Source: Sepioteuthis lessoniana (taxonomy: Eukaryota; Mollusca; Cephalopoda; Myopsida; Loliginidae). Taken from it: 64,000 bases of DNA. How positions within the stretch are numbered: position 1 is the first letter of the stretch; each line of letters starts with the position of its first letter. The translations under genes and the position numbers were made by a program. This document shows positions 42,752-54,734 of the stretch, piece after piece. The stretch spans positions 102,589,471-102,653,470 of the forward strand of contig OY757913.1 of assembly GCA_963585895.1 (NCBI GenBank), written 5' to 3'. A model generated the notes under the pieces. The model did not search any database. It was not told where the DNA came from and saw only the letters and a list, made by a program, of their open reading frames with translations.

Positions 42752-43624
42752 CAGGGTGGAACGATAAAATTGTCGCCCTAAAGAAAACATCACCACAACT
42801 TTATTTTAAAACTTTTATTGAAATAATCAAATCAGGTAACTTGATTATGTAGTAGAGCTGACATCTATTCAATGTTGCCGCTTTTTTCATAAGCGCCGGC
42901 GAAAACTCGGCGAATTCTCGGTGGATTGCGGCGATCAGGCTGGCTTTGGCGTTGTGGGAGGTCATGTTGCTGATGTTCTCGACTAATGACCAAACGAAGA
43001 AGTCGAGCGGGTTCAGGTTGGGGGAGGAGGGGGCCAGTGAGAGAAAGGTACAAAGTCGTAGCACTCCTTCTGAAGCCAAGCCTGGGTCTCTTTGGACTTG
43101 TGGGCCGGCGCTGAGACCTGCCGAGTCCTGCTGCTACACCCAGGTTCTGCCACCGGCTACCTGATTGCACCAGGGGATCACCACACTCTTCAGCACATCC
43201 AGGTACACTTTGGTGTTGACTTTCAAGCTGACTTCGAAGATGTGAGGTGGCATGATGTGGCCCTCACTTGAAATCATACCAAAGACCATAACCGTAGCCG
43301 GAAACTTAGTTTTCATTATCCTGGGCACGTCCCTATTATTCGTGGTAATCCAGATTTACATTTTGAGGGTGCTAGCAATGGTCCTGTTATTATAACTTGG
43401 ATCGGTAGAGAGCATGTGTTGTAAAGTGGTGCATCTCCGATCTCGCTCATTGAACATTTTGTCACTTTCACACATTATAGAAGGCTCCTATCGCTCTTGG
43501 GATTTGTACACAACTGGCCAACTAGTAGATAGTCTGCAACAAAAAAAGTAAAACCGGTTTTCATTAAACGGAAATGGTATCATGTCGTCTTTTCTTGGGC
43601 GACAATTTTATGGTTCCACCCTGT
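42752..43624 (-). mobile_element. mariner-type transposon, internally deleted (minus)
   Basis: TA target sites flank inverted ends CAGGGTGGAACGATAAAATT (42752) and TTTTATGGTTCCACCCTG (ending 43624). On the minus strand the coding remnant has RIMKTKFPATVMVFGMISSEGH, MPPHIFEVSLKVNTKVYLDV and WCNQVAGGRTWV, and then, in shifted frames, the DSAPAHKSKETQ and NLNPLDFFVW counterparts. About 36 residues separate the second and third Asp. The segment between the helix-turn-helix part and the KFPATV stretch, which should hold the first Asp, is absent. With 873 bp the element is much shorter than a typical ~1.3-kb mariner. The copy at 50099-50984 has nearly the same deletion. Not autonomous. Confidence 0.85.
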
Positions 43625-44394
43625 ATAAAGCTAATCAGGAATTAGATTTGGAAAGCGAATGATTGTAAACGATTGCAAAATGTTTGATGAAAACACACTT
43701 TGCTTCATGGCAGGTTTTAATGGAGACAAAATAAAATAAGCAGCTGCCATGATGTATTTTTGCAAGTTTTCTTGTTCATTGGAAGAGATAGAGTTTGATG
43801 TGTAGTAATGGAAGAACGTTATTCGGGGACGTTTCGATGCAGTGATGCCGCTGACACATAGATATGTATATTTGCACTCACACACGTTCTATGCGAATAT
43901 GACTACACAGCATACATATGGAAGACACACAAGCAGCGACAAAGCAGCAGCAGGCTGAATTCAAATGGACGACGCGCCGTACAAACCACCAGCGCTCCAG
44001 TCAGACTACGACTACAACTGCTGACCTCAGCAAACCCAACAGATATACCATGAACTTCTTTAAAAAGGGATAAACAGTACACAATGTTAAAAGAAAAAAT
44101 GACTATTCAGTATTTCAAACTAACATCCCTTGTATACCCCAAGATATATAGTATTTTGCTACCAACGAACGCCCTCTCTTGTTTCGCAAAATGATGACCA
44201 GAAAAGTTGAACTTTTAGAGTTTAGTTATAACCTACTTATCTCCTTTACATTTTACTATGGATCACTTTTATGTATTGATAAGAAAACCATTTTCTTCCA
44301 GTCAAATACAGAACCAATTAGAACGAAAGCACTGGTTAGGGGGGTATCTTCGTGGTATAAAGATTAAAATCGCAGGAATTTTAATAAGTGAGTT
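43625..44394. other. Interval without a recognised gene
   Basis: The first 60 bases (GCGAATGATTGTAAACG) recall the 28-bp repeat vocabulary left of the transposon. The rest is unrecognised. Confidence 0.35.
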
Positions 44395-44575
44395 CAAAAT
44401 TTCAGTTGCGTTACTACGTTCACTTCCGTACAAATACCCTTGGGAAAGGTATGAACCCGCTTATTCTACCAGCTATGGGTTAGATAGTTTCACTGCTTTT
44501 CTTCTAGAAGGATGTCTTTGGCATTGAATTACTCACAAAGGTTGATATGTTATTAAACACCGAAACGTAAATTAC
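44395..44575 (+). repeat. SINE body and tail (family S2), head missing
   Basis: Contains GGGAAAGGTATGAACCCGC, CAGCTATGGGTTAGA, CTTCTAGAAGGATG and TTTGGCATTGAATTACTC with AAAGGTTGATATG. Confidence 0.65.
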
Positions 44576-44713
44576 TGACGTTTGAAGTTCTTTGCTTGGA
44601 GAATATTTTAAGCATTGAACAGAGAGAGTTCTTATTAATATATACAGTGTCAGCAGCTTTCTTATTACCATGACCCCTTCCATACACGGATACACAATCA
44701 CATACATGTACAT

Positions 44714-44953
44714 ATTTGATTTGGTTTGGGTCGGTTTCTTTGTTTAAAGGCATATCAAATTTTTTGGGTTATTTAGAGTCGAAGCCGTTCTCAGGGAAAA
44801 GATTTGAGGTACTATCTAACCAATTAATTAGTGATAAAGAAGTTAAGACCTTTCAGAAAAGTATTAGTCAGAAAGTAAACGTCATAGTTGGAGTTTGAAC
44901 TCGCCATGAAGTCGCAGTCCAGCTCGTTAGCCATTACACCACAGGGATTTCCC

Positions 44954-44958
<5 letters not shown>
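44714..44958 (-). repeat. tRNA-derived SINE (family S2), minus strand
   Basis: Minus strand: TGTGGTGTAATGGCTAACG (A box), GCGAGTTCAAACTCC (B box), then body and the hairpin tail near 44748-44775. A (TA)n run follows at 44953-44979. Confidence 0.75.
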
Positions 44959-44984
<26 letters not shown>

Positions 44985-45059
44985 TGTTTGTATGTACGTG
45001 GGTTTGCAGGAAAATTCATATGATAACGTCATATCCGCCTTTGATTCTTTATTACCAAT

Positions 45060-45590
45060 GGGATACAAGCAATGAAACAGCTATGGAAGAAGTGTGTGGA
45101 CCACAACGGGAACTGATATTGCTTTGTCTGTGTTCTCAGCACCCACGTATTTTTAAGGATCTGCTGAACAATGGCCTGGGACGTACTTCGGCCGATCGTA
45201 TTTACAGGTAGACAGAACATCCCTACGTACTTCAGCCGATCGTATTTACAGGTAGACAGATCAGGCTGGGTGCGTATTGTTCCCGGTCGTAGTCGGTCGA
45301 AGCAGTCTGACATGGATTCCGGGAAGCCGCTATTCATATTACGGGTGCTAAGACCGGGGCTTTTTGAGTTGCTGGGTGCCTACCCCCAGGCTCTAACCCT
45401 CCTCGCAGGGGCTATGTTTATTGCCTGGGGCCTGAGGCGACACATTTTAGGTGAAGCAGTTGTGGCCTGCTCACTTTTGTTAATGCGGGCGTGTCTGGGC
45501 TACGGGTTTTGTGCCTGGACCCATTTTAAAAAGGCCTTGTGCCACACACACACCCATTTGGTTGGGTGCGCAACAAGTACCTGATTAAAT
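45060..45590 (+). other. GC-richer block with 137-codon open frame
   Basis: The frame 45171-45584 is open and the block is clearly richer in GC than its neighbours. A 44-base stretch (ACGTACTTCGGCCGATCG) repeats imperfectly at 45182 and 45226. The block ends in GGCCTTGTGCCACACAC, the S4 SINE junction string. I recognise no protein family (LRVLRPGLFELLGAYPQALT). A fossil repeat is more likely than a gene. Confidence 0.3.
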
Positions 45591-46130
45591 ATGTCTAACT
45601 GGTCAGCTAGCCATGCATTATGTCATCACATTTCACTGGCTGACCCATAAAGACCTAGCTTTCATTCACCAGGATCGAAGCGGAGACCAAACATTCACTC
45701 GAACTATTTTCAACTGGATAGTACATTTTTGTATCGCATAGATTTTGTGAGAGGGGTAAAAACAAGCTTGATCTCGTATCGACCGGCTTAGTCACTAACT
45801 TTTCGGGATTGCCGAGTGGAATTTGCAGTGGGATTTGCCTAGATATAGGGGTAACATCCAGAACATTTGAAAGCTTTGAAAAAATAATGAACTTAGTAAA
45901 TCTAGTGACATTCCCTTTTATATGTAAGTTAGAAAATTTAGCCTCAATCCTACTTTTTTATTTCAATATGTTTTTCATTTTAAGAAGGTTATCTTTTGTG
46001 ACTTACAAAAAATAAAGACCTTTCTTTTTTTGTTAATACATTTTAAACGGCAGAGTAATTCTTTGTTGTGTCATAATTAAAAGTATCTTGATCAGATTAT
46101 GAATTTCCTTGCAAACCTTCAAATCTTCAC
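45591..46130. other. AT-rich interval, nothing recognised
   Basis: No supported gene or repeat boundary. Confidence 0.4.
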
Positions 46131-46133
46131 ACA

Positions 46134-46192
46134 TAGATAGATAGATAGATAGATAGATATTCAGAAAGAAAGAAAGAAAGAAAGAAAGAGAG
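46134..46192. repeat. (TAGA)n and (AAAG)n microsatellites
   Basis: Two short tetranucleotide runs. Confidence 0.9.
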
Positions 46193-46199
46193 AATTCGC

Positions 46200-46440
46200 C
46201 TGCTCCGACATATAGGTCCTTACTTGTCGCTTTGACGTTAACTGACCCCCTACCAAAGTCCTACCCACGGCGAGAGTGCTTGTGATTGTTGGTCACACAG
46301 CTGGGCATCGGGTTCACTCGTGGTGGGAGGCACCCATTATATTATAAAATGGATAACGAAGATATTAGAGTCGAACTCACATCACAGCTTTGAAGATTTG
46401 CCAAACAAGTAAGCTAATCCGAATTCACCTGCTCAAATGT
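46200..46440 (-). repeat. Possible tRNA-derived SINE, minus strand
   Basis: Minus strand shows TTAGCTTACTTGTTTGGC (A-box-like) and GTGAGTTCGACTC (B box) about 45 bp apart, then GGGTGCCTCCCACCACGAG. No second copy is seen here. Confidence 0.4.
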
Positions 46441-47140
46441 CAGATGTAGTCAGAAATCTGAGACCAAAAAGTGTTTTTTTAAATACTTATGAGAAATACT
46501 GTCAATTCGTAAATGAAAACTATAGCCCAGGCATTAGTCATAAATATTTGAACAAGCCCTAAATGTATTTCCATGGCTTGAAAATAGTGACCTGAGCTCG
46601 CACGATTATGTAACCTTCAAATTTTACACAATGTATCAATAAACGCAAGATTATTGACTTGTTGGAGAGAGTAAACGGTAGAATTTCTAATACAATTCAT
46701 AAGATTTATATGTGAAATATATAAATTCTTGAAGTCGACAAAGCGGACACCCAAAAAGGAAGGCTTGAATAATTCTAATACATAAGATAAAACTCCAATC
46801 TTGCTCAAGTCTGTGGTCTCTAAATAGACCCGTGGAATAGAAATGACGTCCCAGGACGAAATATAATGCACATTTAAGCAATTTTCTAAATTATATAAAC
46901 TCTATGATCCACAATATTCAGATATTAGATTCACATCTTGAAAATGAATTATGGTCGACGAAAATAGTAAAAATGTATACGTCTGTGAACAGAATGACAA
47001 TTCTTACGCAGGGTCAATTTCTTGGTAAGACATCAAATTCAATAACTTTAGAAGCTTATAATTAATCCAATAGACTTAATTAATTTATCTTTCAAAGAAC
47101 GAAGCAAAACAAAAAATTTCAGTCAAACTCATCACACTTC
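46441..47140. other. AT-rich interval, nothing recognised
   Basis: Short open frames without recognisable content. Confidence 0.4.
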
Positions 47141-47142
<2 letters not shown>

Positions 47143-47204
<62 letters not shown>

Positions 47205-47379
47205 ATAGATTTTCCTATTTTGTAAATCAAGAATGCAGAATATCATTAGTTGAGCGTATATAGGATTGCCGAAACATGAAGTCAACGGTGGTTGGTTACA
47301 AACTCTTTCTTGCCTGAATTTTTGTCAGACAAAAAGTAAGGGGAGAGACTGACAATTAACAAGTATCGTCAACGCTATC

Positions 47380-47424
<45 letters not shown>

Positions 47425-47558
47425 GGTTTAAGGTTAAAGGTTACTTGTTATAATAAAATATTACACACAATATACATAAATATATACATATATAGGTTAT
47501 AGATTACTCGTGATAAATAAAATATCACACACACACACACATACACACACACACACAC

Positions 47559-47603
<45 letters not shown>

Positions 47604-47721
47604 AATATCGGAACAGGAAATTAATTTCTAAATTATTACTTTTGAAGCTTATTTGAGTATTGACATTCAGGTATCTCAAGTTGTAAAAAAATATTCTGAT
47701 TTTTTTTTATATTTAAGATTA

Positions 47722-47790
<69 letters not shown>
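47143..47790. repeat. Cluster of (TA)n and (CA)n microsatellites
   Basis: TA runs at about 47143-47199, 47382-47421, 47561-47599 and 47720-47790; CA run at 47524-47560. Confidence 0.95.
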
Positions 47791-47793
<3 letters not shown>

Positions 47794-48326
47794 TAAGAGG
47801 AGTAATCGACTAAAAATGAAATTATCATTAGTTTTTAGCTATTTGAAAATTTACTGCGTTCGACTGTGACTGAAATACGTCATATGTTGTATTGTTTTAA
47901 GTGATCCCCTTCTTAGTTTGACTGTGAAAATTTCAGTAATCTCTTTTAATATATATATATATAAATAGGAGTGAGAGAGATAGAAAGGAATTATGATACA
48001 AATAAACGATAAAAATGGAGTTAATTCCAATCCAAAAAATACTCGTCAAAAGCAATTATAATCGGCAGGTTCTCTCTTGATAGCCAACATGGTGGGACCC
48101 GCTAGGCATCCTGCGAATATTGGCTTTTTTCTTCTAGGTACACAAATGACCTTTCTTTCAAGTAAACAAACGATGAACAAATCGACCACTCACACCAGAA
48201 ACCACTGTGTAGAAAATGGACTAGGGAAGGTAACAAACTAGCATTATACAGTTTTTTTAGAAGCAACCCTGAAAAAAGTAGGTATAGAAAAAGAATGATA
48301 GAAATCTGGACTTAATTCTGGAGGTT

Positions 48327-48622
48327 GATCCTATTTACCCAACCCCTCCGCTCGGGCAGGATATGACACAAAGTAAATTTTTAAGCGGAGTTTAACAGGT
48401 TTGAATTCAGAGTTTTCTTTCTCCTAGACTAGTTGCCAAACCAAGGCTGAAGAACCTTGTCTGTCCTACTATTTACCCATAGCTGGAGGGAGAATAATTG
48501 GATTCATACCTTTCCCAAGGGTATTAGTGCTATGTGAAATGATATCAGTTTCATCCAGGATTTGAACTCGTGTCACCGTGTTCATTTCCTACGACGATAA
48601 CAATTACACCACGGGCACCTCC
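48327..48622 (-). repeat. tRNA-derived SINE (family S1), minus, with target repeats
   Basis: A 12-bp target duplication ATTCTGGAGGTT lies at 48315-48326 and 48623-48634. On the minus strand: GGTGCCCGTGGTGTAATTG head, GAGTTCAAATCC B box, and CCGAGCGGAGGGGTTGG near the end. Confidence 0.92.
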
Positions 48623-49262
48623 ATTCTGGAGGTTTAAGACAACAAAGTAATGGCTCGCTGACCAGGTCAGGACAATAACAAAGAATGGTTGTTTTTTTAC
48701 CTTAAAATACTGGAAATCAACCAACACATATATAGGCAACACATCAACAAACCCCAAAAGCAACAACCGAGACACTAAATTCTCGAGAGCCAGAAACTCC
48801 AAACCAAACACTGCATGACAACGACCCATACTCCGCAAACACGAAAACGCAAACAACGATCCAAGTGGGAAAAAAACTAATGCAGATACCATTAAAAGTA
48901 TCATGTTTGAAAAGAAAACTACATAGCCTTCTCTCAAGGAGGCTATGTAGGAGGACAGTCAAAACCGAAACCAAGAAAGTGAACGACTTATTGACAAATA
49001 TCCCGACAAACGACATCACAAAGTTAAACGATTAAATATATACAGGAGCAAAATTAGTGAGTGTAAAAATCGGGGTTCTTTTTGAAGATCACAGACAGAA
49101 AGTCAAAACCAGGGCGGGAATTCAGACTTGAATCACAGATAAAAAAGACTACGACAACAAGCAAGACTACAAAAACGGAACATTAAGAAATTCTTGGACA
49201 AAACTGTAAAAACACGGCAACTTGAACTCAAAAATAAAGTTGAGGGTGTAGCATATACATGC

Positions 49263-49718
49263 GGAATCAAAATCAACAATAATGACGAAGGAACACATTT
49301 CTTTAGAAAAATATACCGCTCACACTTTATTCGAAATAATTGCAAAAGGGTTACGAAAGGGTTATGTGTGAGAGGTGAGTTGGAGACTGAACAGAGACTG
49401 TAACATGTTGACCCCCAGTTCCTCTGTCTTTAGCAGCACATTTTTCTTGTTCTGCTGGGCTGCTCAACCGGAGGCCCTGAGGGCCCAGCCCTCTGTTGAA
49501 AGCTGGTTCTCACTGCCTCGAACTGCAACAACTGACTCCAAACTAACTGAACTTCCTGTCATACTGGGTTATATCATTGTTTGACATCCACCTGCTTCCT
49601 GTGAGTGACACATTTGCGGCGAATTCAACCCGTCCACGTTAAAGGCTATACCCTGATATCTTCGACCGGTTGCACCTGTTCCTTGATCAAAAGCTCGGTC
49701 GGAGGTCAATATGTTACA
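49263..49718 (+). mobile_element. ~450-bp repeat, copy B, inside the R4/Dong-like LINE
   Basis: Same family as 40699-41242. Inner framing strings TGTAACATGTTGACC (49399) and GGTCAATATGTTACA (ending 49718) differ at one position when inverted. LINE coding sequence resumes right after it. Possible solo LTR relic or MITE. No genes. Confidence 0.6.
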
Positions 49719-50098
49719 GGGAGACAAACCAAAAATGCAAGCGAAATAAAGGAGACTAAAAAAACGAGACAAACCAAACAATATATACAAAACAGGATGT
49801 TCCAAAACAACGAAAAAAAATCGACCGACAATTGAGGGGAGAATGGGCGAAACCATATCAACAGCAGGATGCGAGAGAGGCAAAAACCTTCCGGAGAAAA
49901 ATATGGGAAGAGATAGATCATAACAAAAACGCCGTATGGATAAACAACATGGAAACAGTGTTGCAAATGCTCAAAGAAGGCCTTCAGATAAACATATACA
50001 TCGATGGACGCAAGGCAACACTTAAAAAGATAGCAAACTGGAAAACCATCTAGATGGAATACATGGATTTTGGTTTGAATAATTCACCTCCATAAATA

Positions 50099-50984
50099 CA
50101 GGGTTGAACGATAAAATTTTTACCCTAGAAAACACGACATGATTCCATTTCCATTTAATGAAAACCGGTTTTCTTTTTTTGTTGCAGATCATCTACTAGT
50201 TGGCCAGTTGTGTACAAATCCCAAGAGCAATAGGAACCTTCTATCATGTCTGAAAGTGACACAATGTTCAACGCGCGAGATCCGAGATGTGTCGCAGTAC
50301 AACGCATGATCTCTACCGATCCAAGTTATGACAACAGGACCATTACCAGCACCCTCAAAATGCAAATCCGAACGCCCAGGGTGATGAAAACAAAGTTTCC
50401 GGCTACGGTTATGGTCTTTGGTGTGGTTTCAAGTGAGGGCCACATCATGCCACCTCACATCTTTGAAGTCGGCTTGAAAATCAACACCAAAGTGTACCTG
50501 GATGTGCTGAAGAGTGTGGTGATCCACTGGTGCAATCAGATGGCCAGTGGCAGACTCTGGGTGTGGCAGCAGGACTCGGCGCCGGCCCACAAGTCCAAAG
50601 AGACCCAGGCTTGGCTTCAGAAGTGCTACAACTTTGTACCCTTCTCTCACTGGCCCCCCCTCCCCTGATCTAAACCCGCTGGACTACTTCGTTTGGTCAT
50701 AAGTCGAGAACATCACCAACATGACCTCCCATAACACCAAAGCCAGTCAGATCACCGCAATTCGCCGAGTATTCGCCGAGCTCCCGCCGGCGCTTGTGGA
50801 AAAGGCATGCTCCCAGTTCCGGATCCGTATCGAGGCGGTGATTGAGGCTGAAGGCGGCTACATTGAATAGATATCAGCTCTACTACATAATCAAGTTACC
50901 TGAATTGATTTTTTTCAATAAAAGTTTTAAAATAAAGCTGAGGTGTTATTTTCTTTTGGACGACAATCTAATCCTTCCAACCTG
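50099..50984 (+). mobile_element. mariner-type transposon, internally deleted (plus)
   Basis: TA sites (50097-50098, 50985-50986) flank ends CAGGGTTGAACGATAAAATT and TAATCCTTCCAACCTG. A frame at 50246-50668 encodes an N-terminal remnant (DPSYDNRTITSTLKM), then KTKFPATVMVFGVVSSEGHI, HIFEVGLKINTKVYLDVLKS and VWQQDSAPAHKSKETQ with the second catalytic Asp (about 50573). A one-base shift in a C run near 50655 precedes the SPDLNPLDYFVW counterpart. The first Asp region is missing at the junction STLKMQI-RTPRVMKTK. Inserted in the R4/Dong-like LINE between NNSPP-like sequence and its CIQKTEIPES continuation. Confidence 0.88.
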
Positions 50985-51905
50985 TAAATGCATACAAAAA
51001 ACTGAGATACCCGAATCGATGACCAAAAATACCTCATCGAAAGAGCTGCCCCAGCCAACTATAGAACCATAATGTGCCTACCGACAACGTGGAAAATATT
51101 AACAGTGCAAATTAGGGAGAAGATCTACTACAAAGTGATTAGCCGCGGGATCTTCCCCGACGAATAGAAAGGATACCGCAAGAAAAACAGAGGAACAGAG
51201 GAATTATAATATATATAATGAAAAAAAATTATCAACGAAAGTAAAACGAGACGGAAAAATCTGGCTCTGCACTTGATTGACTACAGAAAGGCTTATTATA
51301 TGTTCCCGCAAAGCTGGATACTACACTGTCTCAAAATGTATAAAATACCGGACCAAGTCGTGCAGGTTTTTGAGAAGATTATACAAACCTGGAGAGTGGA
51401 ATTGACAGGAGGAAAAAGCTTAGTTGAAGTAAAAATCCAAAGCGGCATATTCCAGTGAGATGCACTATCACCATTACTATTTGTGATAGCCATGATGCCA
51501 CTCAACCACATCCTTATGAAATGCACAGCCGGATACAAACTCAGTAAATCATAGGAACCACTTGATGTACATGGACGACATCAAACTTTTTGCTACAAAC
51601 GAAAAAGAATTGGAAACCCTAATACAAACAGTGAGAATATACAGTCAAGATATAGGAATGGAATTTGGCAGAGAAAAATGCACCATGCTTGTAATGAAAA
51701 GTGGCAAACAACACATGACAGAAGGTGTAGAAATACCAAATCAAATAGTCATCAGAACGCTCGGAGAAAAGGAAACTTACTAATACTTGGGGATATTTAA
51801 AGCCGACACTATCAAAGAAGAGAAAATGAAAGAAAGATTTTAAAAAGAGTACCTCAGAAAAAGTAGAAAATTACTCAATTACAAAACTCTATAAGACAAA
51901 CCTAG

Positions 51906-52194
51906 GAGGTGCCCGTGGTTTAATGGTTATCGTCGTAGGAAATGGACACGGCGACACGAGTTCAAATCCTGCATGTGGCTAATTGCATTTTACATTGCAC
52001 TAATACCCTTGGGAAAGTTATGAATCCAATTATTCTCCCTCCAGCTATGGGTAAATAATAGGGCAGACTGTTCTTCAGCCATGGTGAGGCAGCTAGTCTA
52101 GGAGAAGGAAAACTCAGAATTCTAACCTGTTAAAATCCGCTTAGAAATTGACCTTGTGTCATATCCTGTCTGAACGGAGGGGTTGGTAAATATG
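51906..52194 (+). repeat. tRNA-derived SINE (family S1) with 15-bp target repeats
   Basis: Exact 15-bp duplications ATAAGACAAACCTAG at 51891-51905 and 52195-52209 bracket the element and show the pre-insertion LINE sequence. Head: GTGCCCGTGGTTTAATGG (A box) and CGAGTTCAAATCCTGC (B box); body GAATCCAATTATTCTCCC; 3' end GGAGGGGTTGGTAAATATG. 289 bp. Confidence 0.95.
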
Positions 52195-53378
52195 ATAAGA
52201 CAAACCTAGTCAAAGAGATAAATACCTGGGCTGTCCCTCTCGTGAGATACGTGCGACAATTCTTGAAGGGGAACAGAGAAGAACTTAAACAAATGCATTA
52301 AAGAACAAGAAAACTAATGACGTGCATAAGGCCACACAACCCAGAGATGACGTTGATAGACTATATGTGTAAAGAAGAGAGGGAGGAAGAGGAGTTGGTA
52401 GCATTGAAGACACCGTGGACCCCTCGATACAACGACCCGTAGATTAGCACGGGGAAGACTGATTACTGCCGCAAGAAGCAATACAAACGACACGTGCAAC
52501 AGCCGAATGACAATTACCAGAAAAAAAGTTAGAAGAAAAATGACCCTACGGATGATTTAAGCGACAAACAAACGACCTCTCACATGAGAAAACGAGGACA
52601 TGGCTAAAAAAAAGGAAGCCTGAGAAGAGAAGTTAAATCTCTTCTAAAAGTAGCACAAAACATCGCCATGAGGACTAGCAATATCAAAGCTTGAATAGAT
52701 AAGACGCAACAGAACAGTAGATATAGCTTATGTGATTATAGAAACGAAACCATCAATCACGTTATAAGCGAATGCAGCAAATTAGCACAGAAAGAGTATA
52801 ATATAATTCGCCAAGGTGATTCAGTGGGAATTGTGCACGAAATTTAAATTTGACATACGAACAAATGTTATAAGCATAACCCAGAATCTGTCCTGGAGAA
52901 TTTCATGCACAAACACCACTGGAATTTTGAGATGCAAACAGATCATCTAATCTTGGCCAGACGACCAGACTTTATGATAATCAATAAAAAAAAGAGAGAG
53001 AACTTGAAGGACTATGGACTTTGCCATTCTGGTTGACCACATAGTAAAATTGAAAGAATGCAAGAAGAGGGATAAGTATCTCAACCTTGCTAGATAACTG
53101 AAAAAAACTGTAGAACATGAAAGAGACGATTATACCAATTGTAATTTGTGCACTTGTTACAGTCAACAAAGGATTGGTACAAGGACTGGAGGACTTGGAA
53201 ATAAGGGGACAGAAGGAGACTGTTCGAAATACTGCATTATTGAGATCGGTCAGAATACTGAGAAGAGTTCTGGAGACTTGAGGAAACTTGCAGGCACTCA
53301 AACTCCATTGAAAAAAAAAACATCCGCAAACTCTGATGTGAAAAACTCTCAAGGAGTAAAATAATCATAATAATAATA

Positions 53379-53828
53379 ATGGGACTTTAACATACAAACG
53401 GATCACCTAATCCCGGCCAGAAGACCAGACCTCATAATAATCAACAAAAGAAAGAGAATCTGCAAAATTGTTGACTTTAATGTCCCGGCGGACCACAGAA
53501 TAAATCTGAAGGAAAGTGAAAAGAAGGATAAGTCCCTCGACCTTGCTAGAGAATTGAAAAAAACTGTGGAACATGAAAGTAACGATTGTGCCAATTGTGA
53601 TTGGTGCGTTAGGCACAGTACCTAAAGGATTATTAAAGGGCCAGAAGGAATTGGAAGTTAGCGGACGGGTGGAGACTATCCAAACAACAGCATTGCTGAG
53701 GACGGCCAGAATACTGAGACGAGTCCTGGAGACTTGAGGAGACTTGCTGTCACTCAAACTCTAGTGAAAAACCATCAGCTAATACTGATGTGAAAAACTC
53801 TAAAGGAGTAATAATAATAATAATAATA
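53379..53828 (+). mobile_element. R4/Dong-like LINE, 3' end copy joined through (TAA)n
   Basis: The copy begins directly after the (TAA)n tail of the preceding copy and reads through counterparts of LIPARRPDLIIINKRKRICKI, DFNVPADHRINLKES, LARELKK, MKVTIVPIVIGALGTVPKGL and RVETIQTTALLRTARILRRV. It then has a 3' UTR with two hairpins and its own (TAA)n. It is 5'-truncated to the endonuclease and downstream part, with several frame shifts. Confidence 0.88.
53772..53806 (+). other. Double hairpin in R4/Dong-like LINE 3' UTR
   Basis: ATCAG/CTGAT (loop CTAATA region) and ACTCT/GGAGT (loop AAA) lie just before (TAA)n. The same pair recurs at 62168-62206 and 62903-62939. It is a candidate recognition structure for the element's reverse transcriptase. 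Confidence 0.6.
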
Positions 53829-54730
53829 TAACATAGTTAAGGGTGCATCAGAGACCTGAAGCAGGAGGAATTTGAGAAAGATTTTAATTGAAAAATAATA
53901 GGCAAAGATTTTTGAATAAAATCAGTACATCGACTTTGGAAGGATGATACAATACTTGTCAAAATGAAAAATAAACAGAAAAAAAAAAGTTTAAATTTTT
54001 TTGCTGGGCAAAGAAACGAAAAATATGAACATATTGTTTTTTAACCTGAGAGAGAAAGGAAAGAAGGAAAGCTAAAATATTCATTTTGATCGTACTGACA
54101 GTGTCATCGGGAGACAACTTGCCAAAACAATGGCAGAGCTGGAGAAGGGGTCAGGAAGGGTCATTCACGACTCAAGTGCAGATATGATTATATTTGAAAT
54201 ATCAGACCCTGAGAAATTGAAAAAAAAGAAAATTATTTTTCTTTCTTCGTTAATGATTTGCATGACGTTACGTGAGTGAGAGGGCCGCCTATTGCAGATA
54301 TAAGGCACAGCTGCTGACACATGGTAGTAGGAGGAAACCCCTCCTCTTCTAATTAACGGTCACAAAGATTCACCGTTGGAGTCGGAGGTAACCAAGTATG
54401 GATGTAATTAATTACTGAAATCTAATTAAGAAGAAAACCGTTGATGAGATACGCCCATTTGGAAATAAGAAAAAATAGTTATATAAACCCAGTTTTTTTT
54501 TTTTTGCCGAAAGTAAGATAGACCGGAGACAGTGGCTGGAAATAACAGTCGGTAGAGTAAATCCCATCGCTCTGCATTTGAAGCCTTGAGGAAGACCTGA
54601 GACAGAAAAGCGAGAATCACGAGTTAGTAACGGAAACCTGACTAAACAGAATTCTTTGCTGAATTGATAACTGCTACGACTTAGTTTTTTGAAAAGCCGA
54701 GTCTAGTGTTGAAGCTAGACTGACTGCTGA
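53829..54730. other. Interval without a recognised gene
   Basis: Unrecognised. May include 5' leader sequence of the LINE that follows. No open frame of interest. Confidence 0.35.
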
Positions 54731-54734
54731 GATG

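Larger units (their letters stand above)
48260..53378 (+). mobile_element. R4/Dong-like LINE, copy with three later insertions
   Basis: A non-LTR retrotransposon whose reading frame is now broken many times. Recognisable parts in order: an N-terminal region (48640-49260 and 49720-50060, e.g. EAKTFRRKIWEEIDHNKNAVWINNME), reverse transcriptase (51000-51840: IDYRKAYYMFPQSWILHCLKM, DALSPLLFVIAMMPLNHIL, MYMDDIKLFA) and a zinc-knuckle-like part (near 52720: LCDYRNETINHVISEC, first Cys lost). A restriction-like endonuclease remnant follows (near 52965: ARRPDFMIINK), then IVPIVI-type 3' coding sequence and a (TAA)n tail. Downstream endonuclease, YMDD-K motif and (TAA)n tail fit the R4/Dong group (NeSL is the alternative). 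It is interrupted by a ~450-bp repeat, a mariner-type element and two S1 SINEs. Confidence 0.82.

Noticed and set aside
42865-43170. 101-codon minus frame rich in Arg/Pro/Leu
   Set aside because: A shifted frame of the mariner-type transposase remnant.
48551-49019. Minus-strand frames of 128 and 91 codons
   Set aside because: They lie antisense to the N-terminal region of the R4/Dong-like LINE.
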